Positions 1 through 11,387 of a DNA stretch of 64,000 nt are shown one piece after another. The position numbers were made by a program, and so were the translations under genes. A model generated the notes under the pieces. The model searched no databases and was not told the origin of the DNA. It was given only the letters and a program-made list of their open reading frames with translations. This stretch comes from Amblyomma americanum (taxonomy: Eukaryota > Arthropoda > Arachnida > Ixodida > Ixodidae): contig NC_135505.1 in NCBI RefSeq assembly GCF_052857255.1, positions 40,943,864 to 41,007,863 of the forward strand, read 5' to 3'. Positions within the stretch are counted from its first letter, which is position 1. Every line of letters starts with the position of its first letter.

Positions 1-892
1 GAAGAACAAAAACTCTTCCAAAGCACCTGTTCACTCAAGCCCACATTGCGCCCATGGTTGCATGGCTCCAACTGAGGGCTTGGCTAGCGCTTCGACTTTG
101 CCATGAACAAGCTGCACTCCAGCCCTGTTCACGCAACAAAACGAAAAATAATGATTTATCAAACAATTCAGGTTGTCAGCTCAAAATACTAGCGTAAAAT
201 TAAATACATTTTATATGTTTTCGTAGTTGTGCGCTTTGCAACGTCAAGGACGTGAGCATGGATGCGAAGACGCGAATGGCGCTATGAATTGCCCGTGCAA
301 CTCTGTAAATGGCGCGCCTGCGTGGCTAGCTTGCATATATGCTTAGAGAGGTGAACTGTAGTCGGCGCGAACAGTTTGAAGGTCAATCGACTAAAATTGC
401 TCAAAGAAAGGCAGCGCCGTTGAATTTTTATTGTTTCTGTGCATCGCGAGTGACTTTGGCGGCAGCCACACGGCAACGCCTCCGGTTTCGGCGAACTTGT
501 GAGAAGGTGAGCATTTTGTTCTCAAACTTTGAAAGCGGTTTCTTGTTTGTTTTGTAACCCTGCGTCTCGTCGCATGTTATGTTCACGGTGACATCAGTAC
601 AACGTGCATGCGCTTTCTGCCTCTATTTGAAAAACATTGGTTGATAAGCGTAAACATTTGAATTCAATTAAGCACACTGTCTATGTTGGTACTGCATGCA
701 GAATCTGCTTTGAGATGATTCTGCGCACGAGATGGTCTTCTGATAGTTTGTTTGGTATGTGTACACAAGTGATAAATCATGAAGGAAATCAAGAGATTTG
801 TATTGTTTAACCCTTACTTTAAAGCTGAATCATGAGCATATAGATCAAAATTTGCCGTTTTCTGGCTACAAGGGCTTGGTTGTGTGTAGTGA
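1..892. other. Gene-free flank
   Basis: I see no protein with a recognisable domain, no tRNA-like fold and no element terminus here. The open frames are short and unrelated to any family I know. The sequence is ordinary, mildly AT-rich intergenic DNA. Confidence 0.5.
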
Positions 893-1135
893 CCAGAGAT
901 GGGCATCCTCACGAGGGCGGGCCCTCATGACGGCGTCCTCACCCTCACCTCATGAGGATTTCACTCGGAGAGGTGAGGGTGAGGGAGGATGGGTGAGTGA
1001 AAATTCGTGAGGAGGTTGAGGCAGGAAAGAGGTGGGGAGGTGGGAGCGAGTGAGGGAAGACATGGTGAGGTGAGGGCGAGGGAGGAATGTTATGATGAGG
1101 TAAGCGTGAGGGAAAGCAAGATGAGAGCGAGGGTG
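893..1135. repeat. GGTGAGG-rich purine repeat with a stem
   Basis: The + strand is a run of GGTGAGG/GAGGTGAG-like words with irregular spacing. It is preceded by the complementary CTCACC words. A perfect 15-bp inverted repeat pairs 937-951 with 970-984, leaving an 18-bp loop. It looks like a degenerate minisatellite or the core of an interspersed repeat. The open frames across it, on both strands, are low-complexity artefacts. Confidence 0.6.
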
Positions 1136-1199
1136 GTAGCTGGTATCGTACTCCTGGCTAACTTTTTTGTCTGTGCAGCACGTTATAAGCGTCCGTTTT

Positions 1200-2040
1200 A
1201 AAACACTGTTTCTTAGGGTGAAGGTTCCTGGGGAACACGTAGTTTCTGCAGTTTTGAGGTACTCGAGGTGAACACTAAAATCAGGGAGCCGCACACCATT
1301 TCCGTCGTCGCGATGTACTACACCGCTGTCAGTGCTATGCTTAAAAAAGCGGTCACCTTACTCAAAAAGCTTTTTTTTCAGAAACTGTGTAAAGTGCCAG
1401 GTGAAACGCCCTTCAAAGTGCGCTAAAAACGGGACGCTGGCCGGGCCGTGTGGATTGCTGCCGCTCCAACGAGAACCGTGGTACTGCAGTCAACATTTTC
1501 TTTATCAACCCTGAGTCTGTTAGATGAACAGAGTGTAGAGTAAAACATGTAAAATTATACCTAGCAAGTCTGTTGAATTCCCAAGTTCTAAGCCTCGTTT
1601 CCCAAAACGAAGTCCGATTTCAGCTCAGTGAGGTTTCAAAGAATTGGCTGCTGCGCAAAAAATACGTCTACAAAATTCTATTGTCAAATCAAAGCCAGTT
1701 AGCGGCGTTGCTACGACATTTTTTCACTCACACTGTGAGTTGTTCATTACAGTCGTATCTTCTTTCTATTTTCGCTGGATTTGCGATATAGGAAAGCGGT
1801 GCCGCAATGTGGTGGGCAAAGCCAACCGCTATTGTCCTACTATGGAAATAAAGCTTTGCTTTCTGTGTCGCAGATAGAATCTCCAATGAATGTCGCTCTG
1901 TGTTTTTTAAGAAGGATTTAGTGTTATAGGAGCCATGAACATTTCTGGGAAATTAAAAACATTTCCCGTGCTATGTGCTGAACCTCAATTGTGAAGAGAA
2001 AAATGTCATGTCTCTGATTTCTGCAGAAGTGAGACATCAC
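1200..2040. other. Gene-free stretch
   Basis: No domain, RNA gene or element end was recognised. Only short frames without family similarity are present. Confidence 0.45.
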
Positions 2041-3450
2041 GGTCAATCTATCAGTGTGAAAGGTATGGATGAGAAAGGAGACTAGACAGGCGCTGACTCG
2101 CGACTAAAGTTCATTGAAGTGAACAGGGAATATATAAAAAAGCCAATGAACACCACAAACCACACAATTACAGACAAGCATACAAAACAACACGAGTCAA
2201 AAATTGCTCTGAAATTCCCCTGATCGAGTTAGTCCAACTCATTGCTTGATAACGCGATAGACGACACACTCACACATTCGTCACCGAGGCGTTAAGATGT
2301 GTCTGTTCTCAATAATCTCCCATTTACGCTTCTCCGAATTTACATCCAAAATTTGTGTTTATAAAGGAGAAATGGTAGCAGCCTTCACATGCCTAGCAAT
2401 GTACAGCCAAGTTAGAACCCCTACCCCTCTTGTGCTCCAGTAATCTTACATTGGTACATAAACCCGACCTCAAGGCAATAGTATCTGACACCATATTCAC
2501 TTTACAAGGTACATATACATTTCACTTTACGAGTGTACTTTTCTCGAGCCGCATTCACAAATTTATTGTCAACAATTTTACATATTTACGACACTTTATT
2601 AGCAGCCGAGAAAACCACTTTTACGTCATACCTTCTGGCTACATTTTAAAACTGCGCGACAATCTGTTAACGTACTTTAACCGAATCGGTATTTTGGCAT
2701 CTCGCTGGCCGGATCCGGCCTGATTGCGCTGGTCACTGCGAAACAGTTTCAGCTTCTTTAACAATTTATCGTATGCTCTTGCACTAACATGGTTCGCAAA
2801 CCCTGTGTTCGTTGACCTTAAGATCTGTTCCTGAAACCTAGTCGTCATGCTGTGTAAGCCTGAATATATCAATTCTGAAGCCCAAGCTAGACAGTGCAAT
2901 GATATCTTTTATTGGTTTGAAAGGGCAGACCCGTAACCAAGTATCAGTTTAGCACTCCTGGGTGACTATCGCCAGCACACATGGCGTGTGCAGAACATAA
3001 AGGTAAGGTTCATTAACCGCAGCTCTTTGTTGGGACATTTCCTCCAAAATAAACCTAAGACAAAGGCCTTGCTTTTTAAACAACTTTAGGATATTTACAG
3101 TTCCCAAACTATAGCAACCTTTGTAAGAGACCAGGAAATCATCGACATAGCAAACGATTTTTCGCCCAGCCCCATGCAAGTTCTTGACTATCATTCTATG
3201 CACTTGCATAAGAAAATATCACTTAGCGCAAGGCCAATCTTCGAACAACTACATAGACCAGATTTTTGAATGCATACCAAACTTCGATACTCTGCAAACA
3301 CGCTCTTCAAAGAACTGCTATTAAATAACGTGCTCTTCAGATAAATTTCAGAAAAGGGCTCATGCAAAATTTTGTCTCTGGTTATTTGTAGACGCATGTC
3401 TACTTCGCGTCTTGAAGATACGTTTCTTGTACTCAATTCGCCGTGTGCTT
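2040..3450 (-). mobile_element. Penelope-like retroelement fragment, copy 2 (RT to 3' end)
   Basis: Read on the minus strand, this is the back half of a Penelope-like element. A reverse transcriptase block with the catalytic motif CYVDDFLV lies near 3130. The thumb-like continuation follows (2899 to 2639), then a segment reading YDVKVVFSAANKVS, which is the entry to the GIY-YIG endonuclease half in this family. The 3' end carries TTCAATGAACTTTAGTCGCGAGTCAGCGC, given here as a general pattern of an AATAAA-like box followed by GCGAGT-AGCGC. A similar end follows the + strand Penelope copy near 53650. Stops and frameshifts break every domain, so it cannot make protein. It sits just behind another minus-strand Penelope copy in the same orientation. 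Confidence 0.7.
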
Positions 3451-3719
3451 GAGTATCTCAAGAATGACAATCCATTGGATTGTCTAGCGGTTAGTATCGT
3501 TGGAGAACTATTTTTTGCATCCTGTGTGAGGACCAAATGAAAAGCTTTTAAATGTGTATATCGGAGCGCAATGTTGACCTTGCGTTTAGGAACAGGTGTT
3601 TAATAGCTTTTTTTGGAACTGACGTTCCTTTATTTGAAGAGCATGTTTGTCAAACATGTCAATGCAGCATATTTTCAAATGTCTGAAATATGTATCAATG
3701 CGAAACTTGCCCCTGTCCT

Positions 3720-5000
3720 TAGCAATAGTGTCTTAAGCAGTGTGGACGGAATGAAAGATATGAGAGCGCAAAATGGCAACATGGACGAGTAAGGCAACTA
3801 GGCGAGCGCTGCACTTTCAACAGGATTTATTCAAGGAAGAGCTTTTATATAGCCTCTTCCCTTATCCATGCTCTTAATCGCTGTTGATAAACAGGCACCT
3901 CTCTCAGGTATGCACCAAGAAACAGCATTCTACGGTGGCGAAGAACAACTGACGTGTCGCTAATGCAATTATGACCTCGCTTCTTGATATAGATGGCTTC
4001 CACGAGCTGACTTTTTTACCTATCTCAGCTTTTCAATAGCACTCTGCAATCCGATAGTCAAGAGTTTGAGGCTATAGGCTTCTCTTTCAAACAGGCTTGG
4101 CAGTCGTCAGGAATATATGGGCACCTTTCTTGTTTAATAATTTCTTGTGTTCAAGCGGGTGCTCATTAAGATGCCGTCCGGTTTATCCAACGTAGACCTT
4201 GCCGCATGTGAGCGGGAACTCGTATACTACTCCTCTCTTGGAGCCAGCATGCGGCGTTCGTGGTCTGATGGAAAACACGCACTTTACTCCGCCAAATGCG
4301 TGAACACATTCCGGCGAGTTTTCGCGCGGCTGAAAATACCACGTCGACGCCGAACTTATTCGCCACATTTTTGAGGCTATGAGAGGTGTGGTGTACGTAA
4401 GGTACAACTTCAGGCCTTGCCAGATTTTATCTTGAGGTCGGTTGTTTTCCTTGCGGCCCTACAGCTTTTTCAGCAAGGGCTGCGTCACGGAGAGAACCAA
4501 GGAAGCCGGGAAGCCTGCTTTATGCAGCCTGATCGCCTGAGATGCAAAAGCTGGGGTGTGTGGCATTGCGGCAGGATTTCTTTAGTAGAGACGATAAGCA
4601 CTGAGAAGCGATAGCCCTTCTAACAGTGTTAGAAAGGTTCGAATGAAGTGGCAACAAGTCTTTCTTTGCACGTGGACAGTATCGCCAGCAAACATGTGAA
4701 GGGTGAACGGTTAGGGTGAGATCTAAAAACAGTAACTGGTTATTACTTCTAGGTCGTTCGTGAGTGACGTTGAGGTCCATGCTGTTCGAACCAAACGTAC
4801 CTAACACATCAGCTACTGCTTCGTCAAAATTAAAATCGATATTCGCCAAAAGAACCAGGTAATTGTCTACATATCTAAAAACAACGTGGAATATACAATC
4901 CGTGTAAAGTACTTCACTCAAGGAGCGGTCAACCCCAAATTGCGTAACGATAATTGAAATCACCAGCAATCACCACTTTTTTGTTAGAACGCAAAATAAC
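3720..5000 (-). mobile_element. Penelope-like retroelement fragment, copy 1
   Basis: On the minus strand, 4969 to 4520 encodes an RT segment with the YVDD-type motif altered to FRYVDNYLVLL, followed by the FLDLTLT block typical of Penelope RTs. After a frameshift, 4407 to 4166 encodes the endonuclease entry (FGVDVVFSAARK) and a GIY-YIG-like core (PLTCGKVYVG, then a frame change). The 3' end near 3860-3780 has GAATAAATCCTGTTGAAAG and a GCGCTCGCC-like end word. The Asp-to-Asn change in the catalytic motif and the frame breaks make it a dead copy. The 5' part of the RT is missing or unrecognisable beyond about 5000. Confidence 0.7.
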
Positions 5001-6255
5001 GCTTAAATAATCTGTACTGTGCACACGTCAAGGAAAGTAAGCATCAGCAACGGTAAGGGGAGCACACTGTGGAATCACGATATCGACAGCCAACAATTCG
5101 CTGTCATGTCTATGCATTTGTTGCGACACATGCGCCCGATGAAACAATTTAGAAGAAATTAATGTTAACAAGCCACCATCCCGGCTGCATTTCCGATCGG
5201 CTTGGAATATGCGTAAATTTTTTGGAGGAGATGACCTAATAGGAGTAAGCTAAGTTTCTTGAATATTATGTCTGGGTCGAATTGTGAGACAATGTTCTCT
5301 AAATTGTGAAAAGAAGATGCGACGAATGGCAATTCAACTGTAGTACTTTTAACTTCACAGCCTCTTCTTCTTTTTCGTTACAATATGCAGTCCCTGCAGT
5401 GATAAGCTAAAAATTTCCCACTAATATCTGTTGCGCTAGTGCCAGCTCTGATGCCTGCTTGCAGCGAACCTCTCAAATAGGAACAAGGACTCTTCTCCGG
5501 CCACAGTGTCTACGATAATCTGCTCTGCGTTGTAGAGGCGCAAAAAGAAGACACAAGTTACGGCACGAGTGTTTACTACAGCGTACCAAGACTATACTAT
5601 TGGTCTTATGGAACGCATTGGGACACTGGGCGATATGCTTCCCGTTATGTCTGCAGCGACCTCCGCGATTGGGACGATTGCAGTCTTACATCACATTTGC
5701 TTATATTCTTCCCGGTACAAGGCAGTCAATTTTTTGCCCTTGTATTTCTTGATCGTCCCGCACCTTCACTAGCCGTTGGACACGTTTTTACTTGCCGTTA
5801 TCTCCTTCACCACAAATTAAGCACAGGATGCTAACGCACGAGCCGACAAAGAACACGAAATTGCACGCGCCCTTCAATCTGAATAGTAAAAGCAAGATTT
5901 GGCCCATTACGACCCCCATCTAGACATCCAATTCTTTCAAGGTCCGTGCATGTTTTCTGGCCTCCGTCTTCAGATCAGACTGTCTCAAAAGCTTCTGTCG
6001 CCGTAACTTCTCCTGGCCCCATGCTCCCTCAGGTGACCGACCTAACCTGCGAAATTGACTCCCTCCTGTCTTCAAAACCGTGGACCCTACGACCGGTGTC
6101 GTTCAAGCGGTCCGTCTGAAACCATACCCCAAACCTACGGCCTTTCCTTCGCCCGAGGACGGTGCTATTAAAGCAGGGAGTCGTGTCATGGTCGTAGGCG
6201 TGGAGGACGACAATAACGAAGAGCTGTTCTAGTCTGGGAAGACGAGAACAAACTA
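5000..6255. other. Gene-free stretch
   Basis: No complete domain was recognised. A 67-residue open frame at 5569-5772 has no similarity I can name. The stretch may hold very old element debris, but nothing can be assigned. Confidence 0.4.
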
Positions 6256-6340
6256 TTTCTCTGACGCCTAGTGCCGCTAGCCCCTTATTTTTCGGCTCTC
6301 CCGAAAAATAAGCGGCTAGCGGCGCCAGGAGTCAGAGAAA
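6256..6340. repeat. 85-bp foldback with 40-bp arms
   Basis: The left arm 6256-6295 and right arm 6301-6340 are reverse complements at 36 of 40 positions, with a 5-bp loop (CTCTC). The core words are GCCGCTAGCC and TTATTTTTCGG. It is followed closely by an AT microsatellite and the tRNA-bearing repeat. The single transcript would fold into one long hairpin. It could be the fused ends of a small DNA transposon or a head-to-head duplication. Confidence 0.85.
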
Positions 6341-6377
6341 TACTCTCTCCCTCCTTTGATATCTTCATTCCTCTCTC

Positions 6378-6390
6378 ATATATATATATA

Positions 6391-6453
<63 letters not shown>
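6378..6453. repeat. (AT)n microsatellite
   Basis: An almost pure AT dinucleotide run with one interrupting TCT. It abuts the left end of the tRNA-bearing repeat. The same arrangement recurs at 50384-50479. Confidence 0.95.
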
Positions 6454-6456
<3 letters not shown>

Positions 6457-6714
6457 GGAAGCCAACAGTCACCGAAACCAAGGTGCATAGGGGAATGTTT
6501 TAATTTTTTTTTAATTTGTATTGCCAGTCAATCGGTTTAAAGAAAATTACTCATAACGCAGCAGAAAAAACAGCCATGCCGCCGGTGGGATCGGAGCCAA
6601 CGACCTCCGAATATCGCGTACGGTGCTCTTACCAACTGAGCTACGGCGACTGCTGTCCAATTGCTGCTTTCGTGGGTATTTATGTTTACTGGGTGTAAGC
6701 GAACCTTGAGAGTG

Positions 6715-6717
<3 letters not shown>
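6454..6717 (-). mobile_element. tRNA-bearing interspersed repeat, copy 1 (SINE-like)
   Basis: This block matches two further copies at 50480 and 50976 over its whole length. It shares the GAAGCCAACAGTCACC edge, an internal tRNA-like unit on the minus strand (6577-6650), and the AAGCGAACCTTGAGAGTGT edge. In this copy the T-arm is damaged: the B-box region reads TTGGCTCCGATCC on the minus strand, where the other copies have GGTTCGGATCC. The A box TAGCTCAGTTGG is intact. AT microsatellites flank both sides. A SINE-like retroposon with a Pol III promoter is the simplest reading; an old tRNA duplication is the alternative. Confidence 0.65.
6577..6650 (-). pseudogene. tRNA-like unit, damaged
   Basis: A 74-nt tRNA-like sequence lies inside the repeat. 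The D-arm and anticodon arm are similar to those at 50673-50746 and 51170-51243. Substitutions in the T-stem and T-loop break pairing and the B box, so it is not expected to be a working tRNA. Confidence 0.6.

Positions 6718-6770
<53 letters not shown>
6718..6770. repeat. (AT)n microsatellite
   Basis: A pure AT dinucleotide run at the right edge of the tRNA-bearing repeat. Confidence 0.95.
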
Positions 6771-6772
<2 letters not shown>

Positions 6773-7793
6773 TCGTCATTCACAGGTCTACACATGTTTT
6801 ACACGAAGATAGGCTTTCGTCACACTGCTCTAATATGCTGCATAAAGTAAAACGCCAATATCAGTGAATGCCTCGAGCCTGTTCAGAGTATGGCAAAAAT
6901 TGCCTGAAAAAAAGCTCTGCATCGACGCAACCAAGAAAAGATTCTACGCGAAGGCGTGGTAGCCGGGCAACTGGTGACTGTAACTGTGTTCAGCGTGAAC
7001 ACTTGGAATTCTAAAATAAAAAAAAAATAATTTTGGTGTACTACATCTAGTACGCTGGACGCTAATGGGTCAGTAAGATTACGCCTCCAGGGCCTTCCTA
7101 CGAGGTCTTAACTCACATTTTGCAGGCAGTAAAGCTTACCTGGGCGCTGAGTTCTCCGTACATGCTGTCCTGCACTCGATAGGGTTGTCCCAGAAGACGT
7201 GCATAGAGAGCCCTGCTTTTGGATGTATGCAAATTGTTTCAAAAACGACCACGTATAACTAAAAAATAGCTTTTTGGAGACAAAAATGTGGTTCTTCAGT
7301 GTAGTATTCCCATTGTTGGCAGAGAGCAGAAAACTGGTGACTCGTCTTAAGCCGTATGCTGATTAATTAATTTTCAATAATTACGTTTTAACTGTTACAT
7401 TTGACGCCTGGTTGGAATTAAAGATTTGTAGCCGGTCGTAAGCAATAGCCATAATACTTTTGTGCATTTCGAAAACGCGACCACCCTTGGGGCTGTGTCT
7501 CCGCAAATTTAGGCTTTTTGGATTAGTTGCGCGCACTGGAGGGGTTGCTTTGCCTGCATGCTTTTTGAAAACACATGTATTTTGGCATGACGTAGCCAGG
7601 ATTAGTTGGTCCGCAGGGTGTAATATAATCTTTTTTTTCGAATTTGTAAAAACCAAAAGAATATTACTAATGACCCGCAACTAATTTATAATTGAAACCA
7701 GTTGTTTACTTGTGATGGCTAAAAAGTGAATTATCACAAATTAGTTAACCGGATTACTAAACATAATACACCGGCTTTGCGGTGTGCGCCAAC

Positions 7794-7794
<1 letters not shown>
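6771..7794. other. Gene-free stretch
   Basis: No domain, RNA gene or repeat boundary was recognised. Frames at 7381-7684 on both strands overlap and look like chance. Confidence 0.45.

Positions 7795-7869
<75 letters not shown>
7795..7869. repeat. (AT)n microsatellite
   Basis: About 37 uninterrupted AT dinucleotides. Confidence 0.95.
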
Positions 7870-7873
<4 letters not shown>

Positions 7874-8811
7874 TACTATGCCGCAAGAGCCGTATTTTTG
7901 CCTAAAAGCGTATTTCTGAAACTAAGCTTTTCTCTAAAACACCGGGTATATGTACGTGCATGTGCGAGAGCGGCCCAGCCAGCAGCGGAATCTCCGCTGG
8001 CGCTCGGCGGACGTCCAGCAAGAAGGGAGCCGGTGGTTATTCGAGTTTTGAAGCAAAAGGGAAATCATCTCACATTAAAATTTCGACCGTTCGCATCATT
8101 CAGAACCATGGCACGGACAAGATGCAATCCGCGGATTGGCACCTCGGCGGAAAAGTTTTAACGGGGAAACGTTACTACTCAAAGTTACAACGCCACTGCC
8201 ACTTAGTCGGGGGCTGGGAACTTTCATGGACAGCACTGCCCAACGGACACAGACGTCAGCGCAAATTCCTCCTAAAGTGGCCGTAGGGAAGCCAAAGAGA
8301 GCGTCGTAATCGTCGTCATGCTAATGACGACTGGTATAACCGACAGGAAAAGAGATTTCCGAGCGAGATTCGGACCCCCGCAGTCTAAAGAGAGACAGCT
8401 TCATGCACTCAGACAATTTGGCCACGCCGTGGGCTTATCGCTCTACGTGCTTGGGCAGGAATTGTTAAATTTTAAGCATCAGTTCATATCAGTTGACAGA
8501 TGCGAAGTCGTTGAAACCGAAACTACGTTTAATTGCCTACCCTGCACCCGGTGCCTGTGCCGATTCAAACAGGATGTCTCAGTGATCCGCTCCAAAGTTT
8601 AATTCCGACCGTTACGCGATGAAGATAACTTTTTTATTCGCTTGAATACTTGCGTAAATAAAAAAACGCGTGAGCTACGGCTTTAAACGAGTTGGCAGTT
8701 GCAGCACGAAAGATAACAAACATCAAACGGCCGCAGGAGGCGATACGTCCCGTGACAGGCAGCAGATGTCGCTGTGATATCCGCCCTGAATACCGCCTAC
8801 TACAGAAAATA

Positions 8812-8886
8812 GATAAAAGCCAGCACGGGGAGGGCGGAAAAATGCAGTGTTTCATTCGGCGTGGCAGTGAACGAGCGTGAAGAGCG
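8812..8886 (+). promoter_or_regulatory. Putative core promoter of TRAF-like gene A
   Basis: AGATAAAAGC starts 75 bp before the ATG of copy A. Equivalent boxes, CGATAAAACA and CGATAAGATC, lie 73 and 75 bp before the ATGs of copies B and D, in otherwise much-diverged DNA. The position fits a TATA-like box with a short 5' untranslated leader. A TTCATT word about 38 bp downstream could serve as the initiator. Function is inferred from conservation only. Confidence 0.45.
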
Positions 8887-9174
8887 ATGCCTACTGCAGC
8901 TTCCCAATACACGCTGGTCGGCTTCAGCCCGGACCTTGACTGGAGACCTCTAAGTTTTGTGAAGACCACTCTGCTGAACAGGGCGTGCAGTGCCTGCGGA
9001 CTGGTGCGCAAAAGGGCCGCGTTGCTGTCCTGCATGCACGTGCTGTGCGAGTGCTGCTATGAGCAGTGCGTCCAGGAAGGCTTTCACGTGTGCCCGCTCG
9101 ACGGCTTCGAGTGGCACGACGAAGACGGCGTCGATTGGAGGGACCTTCCTCCAGATCAACTCCTGAGACAAGAG
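8887..9174 (+). CDS. TRAF-like RING/zinc-finger/MATH protein, gene A, exon 1 (RING)
   Basis: This exon encodes 96 residues with a TRAF6-type RING. The ligands are C34-x2-C37, C49-x-H51, C54-x2-C57 and C69-x2-D72; Asp as the last ligand is usual in TRAF RINGs. The N-terminus reads YTLVGFSPDLDW and is shared with copies B and D. The ATG at 8887 is the first in frame after the putative promoter. The open frame runs three codons past a GT at 9175 (CAAGAG/GTTGGT), which I take as a phase-0 donor because copies B and C have stronger donors at the same place. Exon 2 at 14794 continues in phase. RINGs of this family act as E3 ubiquitin ligases in immune and stress signalling; that role is by family. 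The donor lacks the usual GTAAG/GTGAG, which is the main doubt. Confidence 0.85.
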
Positions 9175-9562
9175 GTTGGTCACTGAACTGTCTCCCCGAT
9201 TTTTCCCTTGAGCCGTCGTTCCTATTTTTTTTTGTGTGTGGGGGCAATGAAACGTCTTAAAATGTCTACGAAAAAACTCACAGCGCAAATCTGGGGACAA
9301 GAAAGGAAGAAACGGAACCAGTCGTTTTGACTGCTTTCCAAAATGCTGCCATCCACTGTGCTAGAGTGCCGTATTACAGGGTTCCGCAGTAGTGCATTGT
9401 TCGCCTATTTTCTTGTCGCGTGTATCGCATTCTGTTTCTTTCGTAAATGTGTACCAATATGCCAAGGTATCTTCGTTAACTTGGGATGTCCACGCATAGC
9501 ATTTTGCTCACTGATATGACCGAGGATTGAATAGAACCTAACCCCCCCCCCCCTCTTCTAGG

Positions 9563-9800
9563 ACGCCGCGGTGGCTCAGTGGTTATGGCGATCAGCTGCG
9601 TACCCGAAAGACGAGTGTGCGATCTCCGCCCCGGCGGTCGAATATCGATGGAGGCGAAATTCTAGAGGCCCATGTGCTGTCCCGTGTCTATGTCTGTTAT
9701 GGAACCCCAGGTGCTCCAAATTTCCGGAGGCCTTCACTACGGCGTCCGCCATAGCATCAGTCGATTGGTACGTTAAACTAGTATCAAAAATAAATCAGAA
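9563..9800 (+). mobile_element. Ruka-like tRNA-derived SINE, copy 1
   Basis: The head GCGGTGGCTCAGTGGTTATG contains a Pol III A box (TGGCTCAGTGG). A body follows with the words GATGGAGGCGAAATTCTAGAGG, given here as a pattern, and TTTCCGGAG-CCTTCACTACGGCGTC, ending in an AAAATAAA-type tail. The same body is present at 30675 and 57790. The B box is degraded in this copy. It resembles the tick SINE family Ruka as I remember it. It lies inside the intron of gene A, in the sense direction. Confidence 0.8.
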
Positions 9801-10422
9801 CCTACCCACCGCCCCCCCCCCCCCCACAGTTCCGCCGAAAAGCTTGATTGTGGAACCGTTCCAACACCTATAATAGGGCACGAGTATATCACAACTTTAG
9901 TATGGCCCGCTGCAGAAAATATCTGCAAATTTTACCCGCAGGGAAGCTCAATAGGTCTTTTTCATTCGCGCTACTTACGACCGAAGTTAAATATCTTTTT
10001 CACATATTCACAGAAAAAATGGCATTGTGATCGGTGCTAGAGCATAACAGCGCTTCAGTGCAACTTTGCCTTCGTTTTAATCTTCGTTCAAGCTTTGCTT
10101 TTCGTTCAGTGATTTGATCTTTTTGCTCTTGGATGTTAGTGACGAAACTGTCTGCCGGAGGATGAAAAGAAACAACGAATAACTATGCGCCGTTGACACC
10201 GGTGACGCTGGTACCAATGGTGGCTGTGGTTTTGCGTGCATGTGGGAAGGGGCTGACAGACTACGATCTCTCAAGCTACAGCTTTCTCTGCAAGTGCCTA
10301 ACTTCGTTGGTTTTCCACAGAGCTGGGCCGTGATAAGCCGATGAACAATTGGTCGGCTGAGGGTAGACCGATACCTTTAAAAAATAGCTGGCTTACCTTC
10401 CATTACAGTTCAAACCTCTGAA

Positions 10423-10532
10423 ATGAAATGGACGGCGGCGCAAACAAGGACAATAACAAGGAAGAGAAACGCCATGCCCACACTACCAACCTTTCTTGTT
10501 AGTGTCCTTGTTTGCGCCGCCGCTCATTTCAT
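10423..10532. repeat. Foldback with 40-bp arms and 30-bp loop
   Basis: Arms 10423-10462 and 10493-10532 are reverse complements with about four mismatches. They share the core GGCGGCGCAAACAAGGACA. It lies in the intron of gene A. A hairpin this long in a pre-mRNA would be double-stranded. Origin is unknown; it may be the joined ends of two copies of one element. Confidence 0.85.
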
Positions 10533-10631
10533 CTAGCCCGAACTCGCCCCTCAGGCCGTTATTCAGATGAGGAAGAACGAAGGCTGGAAGGGATCTCCGT
10601 TAATCAATCCCTGAAGACCTTTGAAAAAAAA

Positions 10632-10635
<4 letters not shown>

Positions 10636-10662
<27 letters not shown>
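10636..10662. repeat. (AT)n microsatellite
   Basis: A short AT dinucleotide run between poly-A and poly-T tracts, inside the intron of gene A. Confidence 0.9.
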
Positions 10663-10666
<4 letters not shown>

Positions 10667-11273
10667 TTTTATGCTTTTTCACGACGAAGCGAGCCTTTTC
10701 TTCTTTTTGCTCTCGTGGCGGAACGCAGCGCGGTAGAGGAGTAGAATCGACTGTACCATTTTGGTAATCAAATCAACTGATTACATGTGTCGTCGCTGAT
10801 GTTGATGTGCACATACAAAGGTACTTGTTTTGAGGTTGCCATAGTAACGCGAGGTCTTTATGCATGCCATGCCGTAGAAACCGGGAGTTAGCGCTCCGAG
10901 CGAAACATCCCAAGATGCGTTGCGCGTCCTTGAAAATGAAGCTGTAAGTGTTCACTCGTTGCAGAAGCCACCGAGCGTCGCTAGAGAGCTGTGAAGTCAT
11001 CGTTCTTGGTCAGCAAAGAACAGGGCGCGCGGTTTCTTACATACGTGTCGGACTCTACTCTTTATGCTTGCATGTGTTGTCATTGTGAAATGGCCTTGGT
11101 CTTAAGTGTTCAACTGACGGAGATAGATAGAAAACCGTTCAATGCATGCAATGTTTATTTGGTCCGTCATTCCAGAAGCTCTATGGCTTTTGCCGCCGCT
11201 CTTGCCCGGTTCACCAGAGAAAGCTGGTCCTCCGAATGTTAGCTGCAGAGCGCTGCCTCCTAGTCCTCAGTTA

Positions 11274-11320
11274 CTGGGTTCTTGATTCCTGGTATAGCTG
11301 GGTTCTTGATTCCTGGTATA
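11274..11320. repeat. 24-bp direct duplication
   Basis: CTGGGTTCTTGATTCCTGGT and the following ATAG occur twice back to back, with the second copy one base short. The two copies are otherwise identical, so the duplication looks recent. Confidence 0.9.
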
Positions 11321-11387
11321 TTTTTTTTGGCATGCCCATACCATATGGCATAAGTGAGCCACTTCAGCGCAGAAAGAACAGTGCGGA

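Noticed and set aside
950..1294. 114-residue His/Pro/Ser-rich minus-strand ORF
   Set aside because: Artefact of the GGTGAGG-type repeat.
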